Shown here in pieces: positions 44,268 through 50,703 of a stretch of 50,703 nt of DNA. The notes beneath the pieces are model-generated. The model was given only the letters and a program-made list of their open reading frames with translations. It did not search any database and was not told the DNA's origin. The DNA is from JACTOJ01 sp032335695 (GTDB lineage: Bacteria > Bacillota > Clostridia > Clostridiales > Clostridiaceae). The DNA lies in contig NZ_JACTOJ010000031.1 of the NCBI RefSeq assembly GCF_032335695.1, positions 1 through 50,703 on the forward strand, written 5' to 3'. The number at the start of each line of letters is the position of its first letter. Within the stretch, counting starts at the first letter, position 1. Made by a program: the position numbers and the translations under genes.

Positions 44268-44984
44268 ATGACAACAAAAAGAATGATAGAACTTTTGCAA
44301 AATCCAGAAATTAAAGAAGCGATACAACAAAGGGATCACAAGAATTTTCTTGAATATAAGAAAGGTTTAATAAAGAAATATAAGATGCGTAATAAGCATA
44401 TTAGAAAGAATCAGATCTTATTTGTTGGCTCTTCCTTAATGGAGCAATTTCCTATTGAAGAAATGCAATATACTTTAGAGTTAAACTGCGCAATCTATAA
44501 TCGTGGAGTTGGCGGTATTACTACAAGCGAATTACTAACTATAATCGATGTATGTATTTTTGATTTAGAACCATCAAAAATATTTATAAATATTGGTTCA
44601 AATGATATTGGCGGTGGTCTGGATAACGGTAAAAAAGAAATATTTCTTGAAAACTATAATGAAATTTTGAATCAAATCAAAGAAAAGTTACCTAAATGTG
44701 AAGTATATGTAATGGCCTATTATCCAGTAAATGCAAAAGAAAGTTTTGGCTTAGATTTAGAAAGCAAGAAAGGCATGTTTGCTTCACGTAATAATGTGAA
44801 TATTATGATAGTAAATGAGGAAGTAAAAGAATTAGCTTTAAAACTAGGGCTTAACTTTATAAATGTTAATGAAGGTTTGACAGACGAAGAAGGAAATTTG
44901 AAAGCAGAGTTTACTGTGGAAGGAGTCCATATGTGGCCAAACGCATATTCAGTCATTCTTGAGAATATGAAAAAGTATTTATAA
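44268..44984 (+). CDS. SGNH/GDSL-family hydrolase
   Basis: A 238-aa esterase/lipase-like protein. Block I is ILFVGSSLMEQF (Ser56 of GSSL), block II YNRGVGGITTSEL, block III NIGSNDIGGG (Asn) and block V VHMWPNAY (catalytic His). It resembles the PAF-acetylhydrolase-like group. No signal peptide, so cytoplasmic; the substrate is an ester, unknown. ATG 44268 follows GGGAG at 44255-44259. Confidence 0.88.
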   Translation: MTTKRMIELLQNPEIKEAIQQRDHKNFLEYKKGLIKKYKMRNKHIRKNQILFVGSSLMEQFPIEEMQYTLELNCAIYNRGVGGITTSELLTIIDVCIFDLEPSKIFINIGSNDIGGGLDNGKKEIFLENYNEILNQIKEKLPKCEVYVMAYYPVNAKESFGLDLESKKGMFASRNNVNIMIVNEEVKELALKLGLNFINVNEGLTDEEGNLKAEFTVEGVHMWPNAYSVILENMKKYL

Positions 44985-45076
44985 TAATCATAGATGAAGA
45001 ATTGAAAAATGGTTAAATTTAATTAAACAATATTAGCAATTTTGAAAATATTGACCGTATACTCAGTTTTGATGAC

Positions 45077-45115
45077 GAGCTTGTTTGTATCGTATGATTT
45101 TAGCAAGCTCTTTTT
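45077..45115 (+). terminator. Rho-independent terminator
   Basis: GAGCTTG (45077-45083) pairs with CAAGCTC (45104-45110), followed by T5. It insulates the signalling locus from the upstream hydrolase gene. Confidence 0.72.
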
Positions 45116-45307
45116 CTGTTTCTAATATAATTTAAACAAAGAATAACTGTTTTATTTAGCGAAATCAAATATATTTTGTTTATTGATTATTAATAAAAAT
45201 TTAATGCAAATTAGTATGGAATACTGTAATAATCTTCTATAAATTTTATATAAAATCTTAATATTGTCATATGAAAATTTTAAGAAGCTAGTATTGTAAA
45301 AATATTT

Positions 45308-45364
45308 TGTTACGTAACACATTAATTATATTATATTAACATTTTGTGTAAAAACTTGTATAAT
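45308..45364 (+). promoter_or_regulatory. Promoter of the RRNPP receptor gene with upstream palindrome
   Basis: TTAACA (45336-45341), a 17-bp spacer and TATAAT (45359-45364) form a good sigma-A promoter. TGTTACGTAACA (45308-45319), a perfect 12-bp palindrome, lies 16 bp upstream of the -35 box, a position suited to an activator. It is a candidate binding site of the receptor itself. Confidence 0.55.
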
Positions 45365-45405
45365 TATAAAAACATACATATTTTTTTCAGGGGAGGTGAC
45401 GCTGT

Positions 45406-45873
45406 ATGGAAATCTACAAAGTATACACAATAGGAGAAAAATTAAGATTATTTAGAGAGAAGTATAGGTTGCGTCAAGAGCAGATTGTAGGGAATGATGT
45501 AACTAGAAATCTAATAAGTCAAATTGAAAATGGTAAAGCGGGGTTGACTAGGTCTACTGCTCAAATAATTCTATCTCATGCTAAAGAAATATTAGAAAGA
45601 GATAATATTCATTTGGATGTGGACATAGAATATTTATTAGAGGACGAAAAAACTCAAGCTAGAAAAATATTAGATAATTTTATTTATGAGCTAAAACAGC
45701 TTGCTAATACTAATGATAATGCCTTTGCTGATACTTTAAATGAAGCAGAAAAATTTATGCTTAAATGGGATTATACAGATAAAAAGATAGCCATATATGA
45801 TATAGCTGGTGATTACTATTTTAAAAATAGGCTATGTTTTAAAAGGATGTTGATAAAGGCGTTTTTCGTCTAG
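45406..45873 (+). CDS. HTH half of an interrupted RRNPP-type receptor
   Basis: A 155-aa frame starting at ATG 45406 after GGGGAGGTG. Residues 10-60 are an XRE helix-turn-helix (IGEKLRLFREKYRLRQEQIV, RNLISQIENGKAGLT), followed by a helical linker. Residue 142 onward (YFKNRLCFKRMLIKAFFV) is read from a MITE that begins at 45830. The TPR half resumes at 46134. The fragment keeps its DNA-binding domain but loses peptide control, so it may be inactive or constitutively binding. Removing the element and one target copy restores a 440-aa protein, a normal length for clostridial RRNPP receptors. Confidence 0.8.
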   Translation: MEIYKVYTIGEKLRLFREKYRLRQEQIVGNDVTRNLISQIENGKAGLTRSTAQIILSHAKEILERDNIHLDVDIEYLLEDEKTQARKILDNFIYELKQLANTNDNAFADTLNEAEKFMLKWDYTDKKIAIYDIAGDYYFKNRLCFKRMLIKAFFV

Positions 45874-46125
45874 CATGGTTTCTTTCAGAACCCATGTAAG
45901 AAACTCTAAGGGCCGCTTTGTTATAATTGGCTACCAATTTTATTGCGCCATCCATGGCGCTAAAATTGCTTTGCCCGTCCTGGGCAAAATTACGCCAATT
46001 ATAAGTCGCAATCCCTAAGAGTTTCTAGAACTTAAACGATAATATCAACATTTTAAAACATAGCCTCCCGAACTGAAGGAAGTTTTAAATCAGTGTAAAA
46101 ATCAACACTGATTTAAAACAGAGCC
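45830..46125. mobile_element. 296-bp MITE with 8-bp target duplication, ISL3-like ends
   Basis: The termini GGCTATGTTTTAAAA (left) and, reading inward from the right, GGCTCTGTTTTAAAT are imperfect inverted repeats. TAAAAATA is duplicated perfectly at 45822-45829 and 46126-46133; 8-bp duplications and GGCTCT ends suit mobilisation by an ISL3-family transposase. No ORF inside. The interior is nearly all paired: AGAAACTCTAAGGG with CCCTAAGAGTTTCT, TTATAATTGGC with GCCAATTATAA, CAATTTTA with TAAAATTG, TTTGCCC with GGGCAAA. A second internal end (TATCAACATTTTAAAACATA, 46043-46062, continuing GCC) and a GTTTTAAATCAGTGT palindrome near the right end suggest a composite origin. Confidence 0.85.
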
Positions 46126-46133
46126 TAAAAATA

Positions 46134-47032
46134 AGGTGTTTTATAAATCATCACTTTATTTTGAGAATGTTAGGTGTCTTATAAATTTGGACATGAATAT
46201 CGAAAATTTAATTATTATTTTAAAAAAGTTATCCAATGTATATTTCTATATGGGCAAATACCAAGATGGAGTTGATGTTTGTACATATGCAATAGATCAT
46301 TTTCCACAAATTGATGAAGTAAATAAATCTATGCTGTTATTTAATAGTATACTGTACTATAATTATATGGAGAACTATACTAAAGCACTTGAAAAAATCA
46401 AGGCTCTGGAAAGTATCGTTAATGAAAACACTAAAGATAAATTCGGTGACTTATACAATAAAATTTTACTATTAAAAGCCTCCTGCCTATTTCATGTTAA
46501 CAGATATAGCGAATCTTTAAATATTTACTCGCTTTTAATTAGCTACATGCCAAGAGAGAATTACGGAAACAGATTGATTTATGAAAATAATAAAGCTGAA
46601 ATATTTATATTATCAAATAGGATTGATGAAGCTAAAAAATCATTAAACTATATTCTTGACAACATAAATAATGTACCTGATATGTTTCCTTTTATTCCAC
46701 AGCTATATTTAGAAATTAGTAGAAGGTATTTACAACTTGCAGACGTAGATAGTGCTATTGCATATCTATATAAAGCTTTAAATTACGGGAAATCCTATAA
46801 CTATTCTTTTGTAATTAGTGATATTTTAAAAGAGCTAATACATATCCCCAACAAAAAAATCGAAGTTGATATTGAAAATGAATTTATTGAATTAGTGAAT
46901 TCAGTAAAGAGTGTTGATCCAACTTTAATGATTGAAATTTTGAGATACTTTACAACTTCAGGAAACGCGAAAGCTGTGCTAGAGATATGTGATTTTTGTC
47001 AAATGTATACTCAAAAAAATAAAAGGATGTGA
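46134..47032 (+). pseudogene. TPR half of the interrupted RRNPP-type receptor
   Basis: An open frame of 298 codons (from GTG 46136) without RBS, separated from its HTH half by the MITE. It consists of repeated helical pairs of the tetratricopeptide type (YQDGVDVCTYAIDHFP, YTKALEKIKALESI, YSESLNIYSLLISYMP, IDEAKKSLNYILDNI, VDSAIAYLYKALNYGK), which form the peptide-binding superhelix of Rgg/PlcR/NprR-like receptors. Joining base 45829 to 46134 gives DYYFKNKVFYKSSLYF with no lost residue. The stop overlaps the region of the propeptide start 6 bp downstream. Confidence 0.8.
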
Positions 47033-47037
47033 TTGAG

Positions 47038-47160
47038 GTGTTTTTTAAAGGAAAAAAAGTTTTTTCAGTAATAACTATACTTACATTAACAATATTGTTA
47101 ACAAATATTGTTATCATTTATCACTTGGCAGATATCCCAGGATTACCAGTAGGTATGTAA
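47038..47160 (+). CDS. Signal propeptide of the RRNPP-type system
   Basis: A 40-aa ORF starting GTG 47038, with AAAAGGA 10 nt upstream, 5 bp after the receptor stop. It has a Lys-rich start (MFFKGKKVF), a hydrophobic export segment (SVITILTLTILLTNIVIIY) and a short tail HLADIPGLPVGM. This is the layout of exported RRNPP pro-signals, whose C-terminal 5-10 residues are released and re-imported by an oligopeptide permease. The mature signal is probably within ADIPGLPVGM. Unlike the receptor it has no disabling change. Position directly after the receptor gene is the usual order in clostridia. Confidence 0.72.
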   Translation: MFFKGKKVFSVITILTLTILLTNIVIIYHLADIPGLPVGM

Positions 47161-47217
47161 ATTAAAAATAGCTATTATATAATTAACTAGACATTTTGGA
47201 ATTGCAAAGCTACAAAT

Positions 47218-47280
47218 GATATGCTCCCTTTATGGTAGACAGTTAAAATAATAAAAGCTGTTTCTATGGAGGGAACATAT
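47218..47280. repeat. Inverted-repeat remnant of a small insertion
   Basis: GATATGCTCCCTTTATGGTA begins at 47218 and an imperfect inverted copy (…CTATGGAGGGAACATAT) ends at 47280, only 8 bp between arms. A related motif, GATATGCTCTCTGTAAAGTA, occurs in the terminator at 47897. It may be a mini-element or a terminator for the propeptide transcript, as T7 follows (47281-47287). Confidence 0.4.
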
Positions 47281-47363
47281 TTTTTTATTTAGAAATACTT
47301 TTCTTCTATATTATCTTTATAAATCTGATATATGAAGTATAAATTAGGAAGCAAGAAATTGGT

Positions 47364-47392
47364 TGATAATTTGTGTGATATTTGGTATGATT
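47364..47392 (+). promoter_or_regulatory. Promoter of the CD3324 unit
   Basis: TTGATA (47364-47369), a 17-bp spacer and TATGAT (47387-47392), 33 bp before a short leader ORF with its own RBS. Confidence 0.5.
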
Positions 47393-47424
47393 TATGAAAT
47401 AAAAACATATAGGGGGATAACAAA

Positions 47425-47481
47425 ATGAGATCTCAGCTTTTAGAACGCAATGAATTAATATATTCTGCGCAAAGCCTGTAG
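47425..47481 (+). CDS. Putative 18-codon leader peptide
   Basis: ATG 47425 follows AGGGGGATAACAAA, a strong ribosome site, and encodes MRSQLLERNELIYSAQSL then TAG. The last codons (AAAGCCTG) are the left arm of the hairpin whose right arm ends at 47560, upstream of the CD3324 gene. A translated short ORF ending in a stem is the layout of leader-peptide attenuators. It could instead be the stub of a truncated gene. Confidence 0.4.
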   Translation: MRSQLLERNELIYSAQSL

Positions 47482-47560
47482 AATGACAGAGGGTTACAGT
47501 TTGCACAGAGGTAATAAGTATACTAACCTTTAATAATTAAAGGTCATATATGCAGGCTTT
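47471..47560 (+). promoter_or_regulatory. Structured leader before the CD3324 gene
   Basis: AAAGCCTG (47471-47478) pairs with CAGGCTTT (47553-47560), enclosing a hairpin ACCTTTAAT/ATTAAAGGT and a GAGGGTTACAG…CAGAGGTAA segment. It lies between the leader ORF and the RBS at 47587. It matches no riboswitch class I can name. Confidence 0.4.
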
Positions 47561-47601
47561 GTCTCTTTAATTTGCAGTATTTATTTAAGGAGAGAAGCTT
47601 T

Positions 47602-47871
47602 ATGAAGAGTGCAAAAATTGAAAGAATTTTGCCAGATAATTTAGTTAAAGAAATTCAAAAATATATTCAGGGTGAATATATTTATGTTCCATATCAATTG
47701 AAAGAGAGAAAAAAGTGGGGAGAAATTTCAGGAAGTCGAGCTAACATACAAGCTAGAAATGAAATAATACGCAAAAAGTATGAAAGTGGATATAAAATTA
47801 AGGATTTAGCTGAAGAGTTTTTTCTCTCTATAGACAGCATAAAGAAAATTGTATATGTAAGAAATAAATGA
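47602..47871 (+). CDS. CD3324-family protein
   Basis: An 89-aa protein starting MKSAKIERILPDNLVKEIQK, with YIQGEYIYVPYQLKERKKWG and a C-terminal HTH-like EIIRKKYESGYKIKDLAEEF. This is the CD3324 family of clostridia: a pilin-length protein with a resolvase-like HTH, function unknown, possibly DNA binding. ATG 47602 follows AAGGAG. It has its own promoter, structured leader and terminator. Confidence 0.78.
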   Translation: MKSAKIERILPDNLVKEIQKYIQGEYIYVPYQLKERKKWGEISGSRANIQARNEIIRKKYESGYKIKDLAEEFFLSIDSIKKIVYVRNK

Positions 47872-47880
47872 TTTGAAGCC

Positions 47881-47956
47881 ACCACTCTTACCACATGATA
47901 TGCTCTCTGTAAAGTAAATAGAGGGCAGTTCAGCAGTAATGGGTGGTAGTTTTTTA
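47881..47956 (+). terminator. Terminator of the CD3324 gene
   Basis: A branched stem: ACCACTC/GGGTGGT outside, TTAC/GTAA, then TGCTCTCT/AGAGGGCA inside, followed by a run of T. It starts 9 bp after the stop codon. Confidence 0.6.
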
Positions 47957-48075
47957 TGTAAAGAATAATATAAAAATGTTTTTTAGCTTTAGCTTTTTGT
48001 AGAGAAACATTAAAATTAGTCTATAGCAAAATCATTATATGTGATGCTAAATATGTACTATAAAAAGGTGAAAAA

Positions 48076-48885
48076 ATGGAATGCAAGATAAAAAATATAT
48101 CAATAAATTATGAGATAATTGGTGAAGGAAGGCCAATTGTTATGATACATGGATATTATCCAGACCATAGGTTAATGACTGGATGTATGGAGCCAATATT
48201 TCAAGATAAAGAGGGTTATAAAAGGATATATATCGACTTGCCAGGTATGGGTAAATCAGAGAGTGCAGAATGGATTAGTAACTCAGATACTATGCTTGAC
48301 ATTGTAATTGATTTTATAGAAAAAATTATTCCTAATGAAAATTTTTTGATTGCAGGTCAATCATATGGCGGTTATCTGTCAAGAGGAGTAGTGTACAAGA
48401 TGCAAGATAGGGTTGATGGGGTTGTATTAATTTGTCCGGTTATAATACCCGAGTATAAAAAACGAAATGTCCCTGAGCATGTTATTTTAGTAAGAGACAG
48501 TATTTTGTTATCTAAACTAACTGCAGAGGAAGCTGAAGATTTTGATTCATCAATGGTAGTTCAAAGTGAAAGAATCTATGAAAGAAATCAAAATGAAATA
48601 ATGGCTGGTGTTAATATAGCCAATAGCAGCTTCCTGCAAAGCCTTCAGCAAAATGGATATGCTTTCTCATTCGATGTAGATAAGCTAAGTAGTAAATTCG
48701 ATAAGCCTGCACTTATATTGTTAGGGAAACAAGACAATTGTGTTGGTTATAAGGATGCTTGGAATATATTAGAAAACTTTACAAGAGCAACTTTTGCTGT
48801 ACTGGACAGAGCAGGACATAATCTTCATATAGAGCAGGAAGGACTATTTAACAGCATAGTGAATGAATGGCTTGCAAGGGTATAA
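48076..48885 (+). CDS. Alpha/beta-fold hydrolase
   Basis: A 269-aa hydrolase: oxyanion segment VMIHGYYPDHR, nucleophile elbow AGQSYGG with Ser96, candidate acid Asp in LGKQDNCVG, His in RAGHNLHIEQ. It resembles the small-esterase/proline-iminopeptidase-like group; substrate unknown. Cytoplasmic. RBS AAAAAGGTG. A perfect terminator follows 16 bp after the stop. Confidence 0.88.
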   Translation: MECKIKNISINYEIIGEGRPIVMIHGYYPDHRLMTGCMEPIFQDKEGYKRIYIDLPGMGKSESAEWISNSDTMLDIVIDFIEKIIPNENFLIAGQSYGGYLSRGVVYKMQDRVDGVVLICPVIIPEYKKRNVPEHVILVRDSILLSKLTAEEAEDFDSSMVVQSERIYERNQNEIMAGVNIANSSFLQSLQQNGYAFSFDVDKLSSKFDKPALILLGKQDNCVGYKDAWNILENFTRATFAVLDRAGHNLHIEQEGLFNSIVNEWLARV

Positions 48886-48900
48886 TATTCATATAGTAAG

Positions 48901-48927
48901 GGTCAAGAAAAATTTCTTGACCTATTT
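48901..48927 (+). terminator. Rho-independent terminator
   Basis: GGTCAAGAAA (48901-48910) pairs perfectly with TTTCTTGACC (48913-48922), followed by TATTTCTT. Confidence 0.7.
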
Positions 48928-49825
48928 CTTATGTGAATTTTTATAGATGCATAAAAATAAATATCATATGTTCACAAAACAAACTTGCGGATTTTATTCT
49001 TATTGAGAGCGTTATTACAGTGAAGTTTATTTTTGCATTTATGAAAAAGATTATGATAAGTATAAGAAATTATAATGAATGGATAATGCTTTTATTGAGT
49101 CAACAACAGACATATTATCTTAATGAACTAACTTAACTATTGTTATTTTAATAAGAGTAAAATGGATTTAAGATGAATAATTTTGACTAAATAATATTTG
49201 AAGATTAAACTATGTCAAAAAATGATGCTCATACTGAAATTGAAGCAATATCTAATAATTACGATTTAAAGTAATTTATATCGAGCCAATCACTTGAATA
49301 GCATAAGTAAAGTGAATTTTGATACATTAGAATTAGCAACACGATAATATACAGAATATACCAATAATTTAAAAATTCTTATTAGTTTTTTATATAAAAA
49401 ATAATCATTTATTATTGTAAATTTCAATTTTGAAGAATTTAAAAACTTAATAAATACATGCCTCATAGAACTCAAAAATAGCCCGTCTATGAATCAGGTT
49501 CATATGTAAAGAATTTAGATAAATACAGATAGTAAATTTACGAAGGTCTTCAAAAATCCTTTTAGCAGAACTCTATTTTACGAAGGAAACTAATAAATAT
49601 ATTGAATCACAAGACAAAATCTGCTTTTTCATTTTCAATAACCACAGCAAAATTCAGTTTTGCATGAAGAGAAGTTAGAAGTTCAACATGTTCAAAAATT
49701 TTGAAATCTTTAAAATCATCTTCACTGTTGCTTTCTACGATTTGACTTATTATATCATTTGGCTACTCATAGAAATAAAATGTGGCAATTATGGAGGAAC
49801 GTGGTGAAAAGAATAAAGTAAGAGA
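48923..49825. other. 900-bp gene-poor decayed region
   Basis: No gene I can support. A minus-strand open frame at 49607-49762 (PNDIISQIVESNSEDDFKDF, then HVELLTSLHAKLNFAVVIEN) looks like real protein without a start codon and is probably a remnant. A short plus-strand frame near 49212 (MSKNDAHTEIEAISNNYDLK) is unsupported. The rest is AT-rich with many stops. Confidence 0.4.
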
Positions 49826-50350
49826 TTATGAATTAGAATAGCATTCAAGCCAAAAATCAAATTTTTCCATTACCTTATGCAAAAACAAAACATTTATCAC
49901 CATGATTATCGTACAGATTAATATAGAAACTAATGAAGCTGAAGAATTATAGTTCAGTAACATAGTAGTCTTGTATATTATAAAACAAGAAATAGGAATA
50001 AAAATTATGCTGGTTATTATTGATGGTACATATTTTTTAAAAAATAAAAACTGAAATAAATGAATAAACAAATGAATAGTAAAAGCAATAAAAAATCCAT
50101 ACCAAACAATGTAATTGCTAATTAAAGATGAAACTAATGTAATTATTGAAATTATAAGAAATTCTTCAGCTACTGCAATTGAAAACGCTGCAGTTGAAGC
50201 ATTAAAATCAATTGGAATATGCCTGATTTTTAAACTCTCTATATATTTTTTGTTTCGTTGCTTCCAAGCAGTAATCATTATTATTTCCTCGAAATCATGA
50301 AGAATAAAAATAACAGGGAAAATCCATATAAATATAAATAATGGTTTCAT
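49826..50350 (-). CDS. HXXEE-domain integral membrane protein (intact copy)
   Basis: A 174-aa protein with the family motif HDFEE (His17-x-x-Glu-Glu) after the first TM helix and about five further hydrophobic segments (FLIISIITLVSSLI, GFFIAFTIHLFIHLFQF, SIITSIIFIPISCFIIY, LVSILICTIIMVINVLFL). The family function is unknown. RBS AAGGAGG before ATG 50350. Its divergent TetR partner was cut off at the start codon by an IS3 element; a nearly identical promoter with an intact TetR lies at 38712-39573. Confidence 0.85.
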   Translation of the reverse strand: MKPLFIFIWIFPVIFILHDFEEIIMITAWKQRNKKYIESLKIRHIPIDFNASTAAFSIAVAEEFLIISIITLVSSLISNYIVWYGFFIAFTIHLFIHLFQFLFFKKYVPSIITSIIFIPISCFIIYKTTMLLNYNSSASLVSILICTIIMVINVLFLHKVMEKFDFWLECYSNS

Positions 50351-50495
50351 AAAAAATACCTCCTTTTATAAATAAAATGTCTCACTTGTGTCACATGACA
50401 ATTAATAGTATAATATTATTAAAAAAATAAGCAATAGTTTTAAAATAAGTGCTACAAATAATATGAATTTGTGTCAATAAATGTGGGGAATAATC
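50203..50495. repeat. Direct repeat, copy 2
   Basis: This is the 293-bp counterpart of 38712-39006, containing the HXXEE 5' end and the divergent promoter. On the right it stops after GGGGAATAATC, the base before the TetR ATG in copy 1, where IS3 sequence begins. Confidence 0.9.
50389..50400. promoter_or_regulatory. TGTCA-CA-TGACA operator (copy 2)
   Basis: TGTCACATGACA, identical to 38904-38915, upstream of the intact HXXEE gene and overlapping its probable -35 box TTGTCA (minus strand). It should still be recognised by the TetR at 39007. Confidence 0.5.
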
Positions 50496-50703
50496 GGATT
50501 AACCCCTTGGTTTTGGACAAAACCCAATAAATTCTCTAAATTTCTTAGAATTACACCCTTATTTGAATATTAGTTAGATTTTCTCCAAAATGAAGGTTAT
50601 AAAATTCATTTGGTGACATAAACTTCAAACTTGAATGAATTCTTCTTTTGTTATAAAATTCCATGAATTCGTTTACCGCTTCGTATGCTTGTACATAGCT
50701 TTT
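50496..50703 (-). mobile_element. IS3-family element, right part (runs off window)
   Basis: The insertion sequence starts at about 50496 with GGATTAACCCCTTGGTTTTG, like the terminal repeats of IS150-type elements. The minus-strand frame 50551-50703 is the C-terminus of OrfB: YEAVNEFMEFYNKRRIHSSL, then KFMSPNEFYNLHFG, carrying the conserved YNxxRxHSSL...SPxEF tail after the last catalytic Glu. The element sits exactly before the start codon of the second TetR copy. Confidence 0.85.
50551..50703 (-). CDS. IS3-family transposase OrfB, C-terminal part (partial)
   Basis: Fifty codons and a TAA stop (50551-50553) of the integrase-core transposase OrfB, reading in from the right window edge. The tail YNKRRIHSSL…MSPNEFY is diagnostic for the DDE IS3 family. 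The missing part lies outside the window. Whether it belongs to the same IS type as the fragment at 1-113 cannot be tested because the two pieces do not overlap. Confidence 0.85.
   Translation of the reverse strand, partial: KSYVQAYEAVNEFMEFYNKRRIHSSLKFMSPNEFYNLHFGENLTNIQIRV

Larger units (their letters stand above)
44985..45405. other. Intergenic region with terminator and RRNPP promoter
   Basis: No gene. It contains the terminator at 45077-45115, about 190 bp of very AT-rich DNA, and the palindrome plus promoter at 45308-45364. Confidence 0.6.

Noticed and set aside
48933..49136. 67-codon plus-strand frame after the hydrolase terminator
   Set aside because: No RBS, no domain, and an AT-driven composition in a decayed region.
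1..50703. tRNA, rRNA, CRISPR array or prophage modules
   Set aside because: None seen: no regular spaced repeats, no rRNA-like blocks, and no phage structural or integrase genes.

Overview
This is a low-GC window (by eye roughly one third G+C) with strong AGGAGG ribosome binding sites and frequent TTG/GTG starts. It carries a Cse60-like small protein, a CD3324-family protein, a glycyl radical enzyme and an RRNPP-type peptide signalling locus. Together these point to an anaerobic, probably spore-forming member of the Clostridia; the species is not identified. Both window ends lie inside IS3-family transposase fragments on the minus strand, so the window is probably a whole contig that broke at repeated insertion sequences.

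Layout. 0.2-9.9 kb: TetR plus a second-type Lon protease with matching operators, a ferredoxin-nitroreductase, a membrane chemoreceptor, TetR plus a quinone-oxidoreductase-like enzyme with matching operators, an alpha/beta hydrolase and a TM1586-type nitroreductase. 9.9-14.0 kb: a decayed stretch with a DUF1016 nuclease remnant, a Cse60-like gene, 1.1 kb of hairpins, an AI-2E-family permease whose likely original start is followed by an amber codon, and a broken IS630-family transposase. 14.2-33.0 kb: a large fructan/fructoside utilisation locus. It holds a LacI regulator with palindromic operators, an LplB/YtcP/lipoprotein ABC importer without an ATPase, a glycyl radical enzyme and its activase, three GH32 proteins (two with altered signature motifs), two PfkB sugar kinases, a sucrose phosphorylase, a GH172 (DUF2961) protein and a decayed secreted fructanase. 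33.4-38.1 kb: a divergent XRE-cupin regulator and an amidohydrolase / CapA-like / amidohydrolase operon. 38.1-44.9 kb: small regulators and enzymes (TetR, MBL hydrolase, WHG-type TetR, YCII, APH-like kinase, LysR, SGNH hydrolase) between remnants. 45.3-47.2 kb: an RRNPP receptor interrupted by a 296-bp MITE with a perfect 8-bp target duplication, followed by an intact 40-aa signal propeptide gene. 47.3-50.7 kb: a CD3324 gene behind a leader-peptide/hairpin arrangement, an alpha/beta hydrolase, an HXXEE membrane protein and the IS3 end.

How the genes work together. In the sugar locus the importer should bring in fructose-containing oligosaccharides or difructose anhydrides. GH172 and GH32 enzymes would open them, sucrose phosphorylase would give glucose 1-phosphate plus fructose, and the PfkB kinases would phosphorylate fructose. 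The glycyl radical enzyme has the Cys-x-Glu signature of eliminases rather than the Cys-Cys of pyruvate formate-lyase. Its place in such a locus fits no characterised pathway known to me.

The two best candidates for undescribed biology are the glycyl radical enzyme in the fructan/GH172 locus, and the peptide-signalling receptor whose HTH and TPR halves are separated by a MITE while its signal gene stays intact. All assignments are by reading motifs; no database search was run.
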